64,000 nucleotides of DNA from Noviherbaspirillum sedimenti (lineage in GTDB: Bacteria > Pseudomonadota > Gammaproteobacteria > Burkholderiales > Burkholderiaceae_D): contig NZ_QYUQ01000002.1 of assembly GCF_003590835.1 (NCBI RefSeq), positions 682,001 through 746,000 on the forward strand. The letters run 5' to 3'. A program made the translations under genes and the position numbers. The notes beneath the pieces are model-generated. The model did no database searches and was not told where the DNA came from. It saw nothing but the letters and a program-made list of their open reading frames with translations. Of the stretch, positions 60,035 to 64,000 are shown piece after piece. The first letter of the stretch is position 1, and each line of letters starts with the position of its first letter.

Positions 60035-60634
60035 CTAGGACAACAGGGGCGGTGCGTTGCCCGTATCCAGCAGTTTGTGCCGATGCTGGCCCGGCTGGAA
60101 ATCGCGCAAGCGCGCCAGCAATCGGTCGACCTGCGTCTCGTGCATCAGCAAGCCGGCTTGCGCAGGTTTCACGAATCCCTGCGTCACCATATGCGCCACG
60201 AAAGCCAGCAAGCCATCATAAAAGCCGGCGACATTCAACAAGCCGATCGGCTTGTCATGCAGGTTCAACTGAGCCCAGGTCAAGGTCTCGAACAATTCCT
60301 CCATGGTGCCCAGGCCACCGGGCAGGGCAATGAAGCCATCCGACAGTTGCGCCATCATGGCCTTGCGTTCATGCAGGTCCTTGACCACATGCAGGCGTGT
60401 CAAGCCATGATGGCCGACTTCCCACTCCAGTAAGGCCTTGGGAATGACGCCGGTGACTTCGCCGCCCAGGCGCATGACTTCATCGGCGATCACCCCCATC
60501 AAGCCGACACTGCCGCCGCCATACACCAACGCGATATTGTTCTTGACCATTTCCTGCGCCAGTGCGCGGGCGGCTTCGGTGTAGGCCGGCAGGGTGCCCG
60601 GCGATGAGCCGCAATAGACGCAAATAGATTTCAT
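60035..60634 (-). CDS. LOG-family cytokinin riboside 5'-monophosphate phosphoribohydrolase
   Basis: 199 residues. Rossmann-like fold with ICVYCGSSPG at the start, VYGGGSVGLMGVIADEV, and the LOG signature PGGLGTMEELFETLTW with catalytic Glu. It releases the base from nucleoside 5'-monophosphates; bacterial members often act on AMP or cytokinin nucleotides. The ATG at 60634 (MKSICVYCG) is preferred to the longer frame to 60679. Confidence 0.92.
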   Translation of the reverse strand: MKSICVYCGSSPGTLPAYTEAARALAQEMVKNNIALVYGGGSVGLMGVIADEVMRLGGEVTGVIPKALLEWEVGHHGLTRLHVVKDLHERKAMMAQLSDGFIALPGGLGTMEELFETLTWAQLNLHDKPIGLLNVAGFYDGLLAFVAHMVTQGFVKPAQAGLLMHETQVDRLLARLRDFQPGQHRHKLLDTGNAPPLLS

Positions 60635-60668
60635 ATCGGTATAAATCGGTTGTTGACACTGGAGCGCA

Positions 60669-61658
60669 TTATCCTGCATCCGGTGCCGCCGCGAGGATTT
60701 CGTCGATGACGATTTTCTGAACCTGCGGGTTCAAGCCCAGTGCCACGTGGCCGACGCCATGCAAGGCAATATTGCGTGCGCCCGGCAAATGCGCGGAAGT
60801 CTGCGGGGCGATGATGTTGTCATGGTGCGAATAGATGGAAGTAAACAAGCCATAGCGCTGCGGGCCTTCGCGTGCGGCCAGTTCCTGCAGCCACGCGCTG
60901 GGCGTGCCGCCGCGCCCGTCACCATATTCGCCGCTGCATGCATTGCTGTTTCCATTGCTGCTTTTATTGATTACCCAGCGCATCTGCTCGCTGTTGCTGC
61001 CCAGGCCGAAATTGGCCAGCCCGGTGCCATGGTGCGGCGTGCCCAGCGTGATGACCCTGGCGATGCGGGCTTCGCCATGCGCGCACAGATAGGCGCGCGC
61101 CACCAGGCCGCCCATGCTGTGCGCCAGCAGTACGACGCGCCGGCTGCCGGTAGCGTGGCACAGGTTTTCCACCGCCGCATGCACCGCCGGCACGAAACTG
61201 TCGATATCGCCGAATACCGGTTCCAGGCTGACCGCCCGGTGCGTGATGCCGGCAGTACCCAGCAGCCGGCTCATGCTGCGCCAGTAACCGCTGTTGCAGC
61301 CGTAGCCATGGATCAGCAGCACCGGCAAGCCCCGCGATTTTGCACTGTGATGCCCGGCAAAGGCGCCAAACGGCATGCTCCACGAAGAGCTGAACAAGCT
61401 TGCGCGGAATTCTTCCAGATACAGGCGCCATGCATGGCGCAGGGTGATGCGCTCGGCGGGCGGAGTGTCGCTGCGAAAGCGCCATGACAATCGAAAATTG
61501 TTGGCGGTAATCAGCATGCGCAGCAGAAGCAGCATGCCGGCAGCGCTCAACATGGCTGAAGCAATGTGCATGCCGAAAAAATGCTTCAGGACGTAGGCGA
61601 TCGCTGCCGCAATGGCTAGCTGCACGAGCAACAATATCCTGGTAATGAATGCAACCAT
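60669..61658 (-). CDS. Alpha/beta hydrolase (lipase/esterase-like), membrane-anchored
   Basis: 329 residues. Two hydrophobic helices (about 1-25 and 32-52) anchor an alpha/beta-hydrolase domain: oxyanion segment VLLIHGYGCNSGYW (about 113-126), nucleophile elbow AHSMGG with Ser near 180, an Asp in the HHDNIIAP region and the catalytic His in HGVGHVALG. The fold resembles triacylglycerol lipases and PGAP1-like hydrolases. Substrate unknown. Not obviously in an operon with the LOG gene, though only 34 bp separate them. Confidence 0.83.
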   Translation of the reverse strand: MVAFITRILLLVQLAIAAAIAYVLKHFFGMHIASAMLSAAGMLLLLRMLITANNFRLSWRFRSDTPPAERITLRHAWRLYLEEFRASLFSSSWSMPFGAFAGHHSAKSRGLPVLLIHGYGCNSGYWRSMSRLLGTAGITHRAVSLEPVFGDIDSFVPAVHAAVENLCHATGSRRVVLLAHSMGGLVARAYLCAHGEARIARVITLGTPHHGTGLANFGLGSNSEQMRWVINKSSNGNSNACSGEYGDGRGGTPSAWLQELAAREGPQRYGLFTSIYSHHDNIIAPQTSAHLPGARNIALHGVGHVALGLNPQVQKIVIDEILAAAPDAG

Positions 61659-61805
61659 GTGCGCGCAATTATGCCCCGGGGCGGCGTAAAGTGTATCGCA
61701 ACAAGCACTGAGTCGCCTCGCACCGGTTGGCCTGAAAGCGCAGGCTTGCCAGTGAAACCCAGGGGAAGTCAGGCAGCATCGCCCGAATCAACCGGAGCGA
61801 TGGGC

Positions 61806-62327
61806 TCAGCGCGGCACGGACCTGGCTGCTGCCCCTGGCTTGACTGGCTGCTGCATGATCAGTCGTGTGCCCGCCAGGCGGTCATGGAGGAATTGGCGTT
61901 GCGGGTCAAGATAAGTGGCAAGCGCCCACAGCAGCATGTTTAAAGCTGGAATCAGTACCAGCATCCACGCATGCGCACCCAAAACTGAAGCCAGCGCCAG
62001 CCCAGGCAGGAACCAGAGCCATGCCAGCAGGTAGCGCATGATTGCACGCCAAACCCTTAACGGCTTGCCATCCGCGCTGACCAGGCGGATGTGCCAGGTT
62101 TTCATGGCCAGGGTCTGGCCGCCATGGATCCAGAACCAGACAAAATAGATGCCCATCACCAGCAACAGCCAGATCTGCTGGGCATGCCGCAGATACAGGG
62201 CGTGCCGCTGCTGCAGGAGCGTGGAAAATAGCCAACCGGCAATGAACAGGACGCCGAACAGCAGCATGCCTTCATACAGCATGCTTGCCAGGCGGCGTCT
62301 CAAGGGTGGGGCAAGGGTATCCAGCAA
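61806..62327 (-). CDS. RDD-family membrane protein
   Basis: 173 residues with about three or four membrane helices and the RDD pattern: RRRLASMLYEGMLLFGVLF near the start and FVWFWIHGGQTLAMKTWHIRLV. RDD proteins are small transporters or Na+/H+ antiport-like proteins in some bacteria. It lies 14 bp after the DUF3106 gene and is the last of the sigma-factor cluster. Confidence 0.87.
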   Translation of the reverse strand: MLDTLAPPLRRRLASMLYEGMLLFGVLFIAGWLFSTLLQQRHALYLRHAQQIWLLLVMGIYFVWFWIHGGQTLAMKTWHIRLVSADGKPLRVWRAIMRYLLAWLWFLPGLALASVLGAHAWMLVLIPALNMLLWALATYLDPQRQFLHDRLAGTRLIMQQPVKPGAAARSVPR

Positions 62328-62341
62328 CGTAGACGATCGAA

Positions 62342-63091
62342 TTATTTTGGTGAGTAGGAAAGCGGTCCGCCCAGCGATTCAGCAGGACTTGCCGCCGGTG
62401 GCACGGCAGCGGGGGGCGTTGTCGGCGGCGCCATTGTCGCTGCCACGGCACTGTCTGCCTCGGACGGACCGGATGGTAGCACAGGCGCGGCCGGTTTTGC
62501 CGGTTTGGGCTGGTGGCGATTGGCCTGCGGATGCGGCAGGTTGGTGACGTTTTTCTTTTTTTCCGCCCTGGCTGCCAGTTTCTGCTTTTCTTCGTCCGGC
62601 AGGCTTTGGTACTGTTCCCATTTGGCTGATTTCTGGTCAGCATCGAGCTTCTTGGCGCGCGCGTAGCTTTCACGCGCGGTGCGCCGTTGTTCCGGTGTCA
62701 GTTGCGTCCACTCGCGCATGCGGGTTTGCAGTCGTTGCTGTTCTTCCGGTGCCATTTGCGCATATCTGGCGGCGATTTCCAGCCATTTCTTTTTGCGGAT
62801 CGGACCCAGGCTATCCCATTCGGCGGCCAGGGGCGCCAGTGCCTGCCGCTGCGCGGGCGTCAATTCGGTCCAGCTTTGCCGTTTGGCCGAGGACGTCGCC
62901 ATGCCCGCGCCTGGTACTACGCCCTTTTGCGCCGGCGCGGCGGTGTTTTGTCCTGGGGGTAGGGCGCTTCCCGCTGCGGGTGCATCGGTACGGCTGCAGG
63001 CGGCGCACAGCAGCAGGCCGGCTATACCGAGCAGCCGGCCCGGTTTGTGCAACACGGCAGCCAATGCTGCAATCGCCTGGAACCCCGTCAT
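62342..63091 (-). CDS. DUF3106 domain protein
   Basis: 249 residues. A hydrophobic N-terminal helix with a possible lipobox (LLLCAAC, about 23-29), then the DUF3106 repeat pattern with conserved Trp and Leu-Thr-Pro motifs (WTELTPAQRQALAPLAAEWDSL, WLEIAARYAQMAPEEQQRL, WTQLTPEQRRTARE). A basic region and a Pro/Ala-rich tail follow. It is probably a lipoprotein in the envelope; the ELTPAQR repeats look like anti-sigma or stress-sensing helices, but that is speculation. Confidence 0.85.
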   Translation of the reverse strand: MTGFQAIAALAAVLHKPGRLLGIAGLLLCAACSRTDAPAAGSALPPGQNTAAPAQKGVVPGAGMATSSAKRQSWTELTPAQRQALAPLAAEWDSLGPIRKKKWLEIAARYAQMAPEEQQRLQTRMREWTQLTPEQRRTARESYARAKKLDADQKSAKWEQYQSLPDEEKQKLAARAEKKKNVTNLPHPQANRHQPKPAKPAAPVLPSGPSEADSAVAATMAPPTTPPAAVPPAASPAESLGGPLSYSPK

Positions 63092-63093
63092 GT

Positions 63094-63495
63094 CTATTCG
63101 TCCCGCGTCGCCAGGTAGGCGTTGAATCCCTGGTCGACATAAGCCGACACGGGAAGCTCATCCGACAGCACGGCAACGTCCATTTCAGCCAGTTCCGCGA
63201 TGCGCTGTTCCTGCTCAAACTGGTATAGCCCGATGAAGACCAGTGCGCCTGCGAGCAAAGGCGTGGCCACGCCCAATCGGCCCAGCCATGACAGTGGTTC
63301 CTGAAAGTAGTTGCCAATTTGTCCTGCCAGGGCCAAGCTAGGGATGCGCCGCCGCAATGGCTCCGGTTTTTTGCGGGAAAGTGCGATTTTGCGCGCGGAA
63401 GACAGGCGTTCCGCAGTGGAGTCCGGGAGATTGTCCAGATTCTGGTCAAGCGCATGCTTGACTTGGTAGGCAAAATTCAGGTCTTTGGCGTTCAT
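63094..63495 (-). CDS. DUF3619 membrane protein, probable partner of the ECF sigma factor
   Basis: 133 residues. A cytoplasmic N-terminal helical part (about 1-70), one membrane helix (about 75-93, LGVATPLLAGALVFIGLYQF) and a short periplasmic tail. This is the layout of an anti-sigma factor. Its ATG overlaps the sigma factor stop by 4 bp and it is followed 2 nt later by DUF3106. The role as anti-sigma factor is inferred from context only. Confidence 0.85.
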   Translation of the reverse strand: MNAKDLNFAYQVKHALDQNLDNLPDSTAERLSSARKIALSRKKPEPLRRRIPSLALAGQIGNYFQEPLSWLGRLGVATPLLAGALVFIGLYQFEQEQRIAELAEMDVAVLSDELPVSAYVDQGFNAYLATRDE

Positions 63496-64000
63496 AAGTA
63501 AATTCCCTTGGCTTTCAGCGCGCGTGCCAGTGCATGAGTTGCTCTTGAGCAATGTGTTTTGACGCTCCCTTCCGTACATCCCATTGCGGCTGCAGTCTCG
63601 GCGACGTCCAATTCTTCCCAATAACGCATCAGGAAGGCTTGGCGTTGACGTGCTGGCAGCTTTTGTACCTCGTCGTCTATGATCGCCAGGACTTGCGCGC
63701 GTTCCAGTTTGTCGGCGCCGGACTCGGTTGCTTCAGTGCCGGCGTCGGATACGTAATTTTCCAGCAAATCGAATTCATCGTCTTCGTCCTTGCTGCCGGA
63801 CAGGCTGGAAAACAGGCTGACCCAGGTGTTACGTACCTTTTCGCGCCGGAAGTGGTCGAGAATGGTGTTTTGCAGAATGCGCTGGAACAGCGGGGCCAGT
63901 TCGGCCGCCGGCTTGTCGCCGTATTTCTCGGCCAGCTTGATCATGGCATCCTGCACAATGTCGAGCGCTGCCTCGTCCTTGTGGACGGCATAGACGGCCT
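63492..64000 (-). CDS. RNA polymerase sigma factor, ECF/sigma-70 family, partial
   Basis: The reading frame is open to the right edge; about 169 residues are visible and the N-terminus is missing. Region 2 (about DIVQDAMIKLAEKY through ILQNTILDHFRREKVRNTW) and region 4 (LPARQRQAFLMRYWEELDVAETAAAMGCTEGSVKTHCSRATHAL) are clear. An acidic, Ser-rich linker lies between them. It is in an operon with DUF3619, DUF3106 and RDD genes, a set typical of Burkholderiales; its regulon is unknown. Confidence 0.93.
   Translation of the reverse strand, partial: AVYAVHKDEAALDIVQDAMIKLAEKYGDKPAAELAPLFQRILQNTILDHFRREKVRNTWVSLFSSLSGSKDEDDEFDLLENYVSDAGTEATESGADKLERAQVLAIIDDEVQKLPARQRQAFLMRYWEELDVAETAAAMGCTEGSVKTHCSRATHALARALKAKGIYL

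Noticed and set aside
59819..60433. 204-residue + strand ORF
   Set aside because: Mostly antisense to the LOG-family gene; the upstream part has no ribosome site or homology.

Overview
The window reads as a 64 kb piece of chromosome from a betaproteobacterium, most likely a Burkholderiales of the Oxalobacteraceae type (Herbaspirillum/Collimonas-like). I infer this from the high G+C, the order leuC-leuD-leuB-asd-fimV-truA-trpF-trpB-trpA-accD-folC-SPOR-cvpA-purF, and the ECF sigma/DUF3619/DUF3106/RDD cluster at the right end. No rRNA, tRNA, CRISPR array or prophage was seen.

Layout. 1-2.8 kb: a (R)-3-hydroxybutyrate-type catabolic operon (BKACE enzyme, SDR dehydrogenase) below a PAS-AAA-Fis sigma-54 activator, with a -24/-12 promoter and three same-geometry inverted repeats between them. 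2.9-8.2 kb: a MalT-like LAL regulator, a secreted type-B carboxylesterase and a frameshifted WGR-like gene. 8.4-17.4 kb: an acetate-uptake and signalling module on the + strand (DUF485, ActP, small membrane protein, transporter-fused histidine kinase, REC-only regulator, degenerate membrane kinase fused to a DnaQ-type exonuclease, DUF294 nucleotidyltransferase). 17.5-20.5 kb: a 9xMORN/C13 caspase-like peptidase gene split by an IS630-family element with TA target duplication. 20.5-22.8 kb: a divergent MarR/CoA-transferase pair. 22.8-29.7 kb: minus-strand stress and redox genes (erythromycin-esterase-like, BON-SRPBCC, phosphoribosyltransferase, YbhB, DUF4124, FAD oxidase, DUF2069, WrbA). 29.7-35.7 kb: YihY, CBS protein, MFS-acyltransferase fusion, aroC, M48 lipoprotein peptidase. 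35.9-54.1 kb: the amino-acid/fatty-acid/folate/purine block, with a tiny entericidin-like lipoprotein gene between leuC and leuD.

54.1-59.8 kb is the most unusual locus. A cobalamin riboswitch precedes a CobN-like chelatase that carries a signal peptide and a C-terminal membrane anchor, so it is predicted to be periplasmic. Next come an ExbB/TolQ-like channel and a DUF2149 protein whose only membrane helix carries the ExbD/TolR-type Asp. The three genes overlap by 4 bp each and are followed by a stump of a TonB-dependent receptor. This looks like a proton-motive-force-driven periplasmic tetrapyrrole or cobalt handling machine that has lost its outer-membrane receptor here. 60-64 kb holds a LOG-type phosphoribohydrolase, an alpha/beta hydrolase, RDD, DUF3106 and DUF3619 proteins and the 3' part of an ECF sigma factor running off the window.
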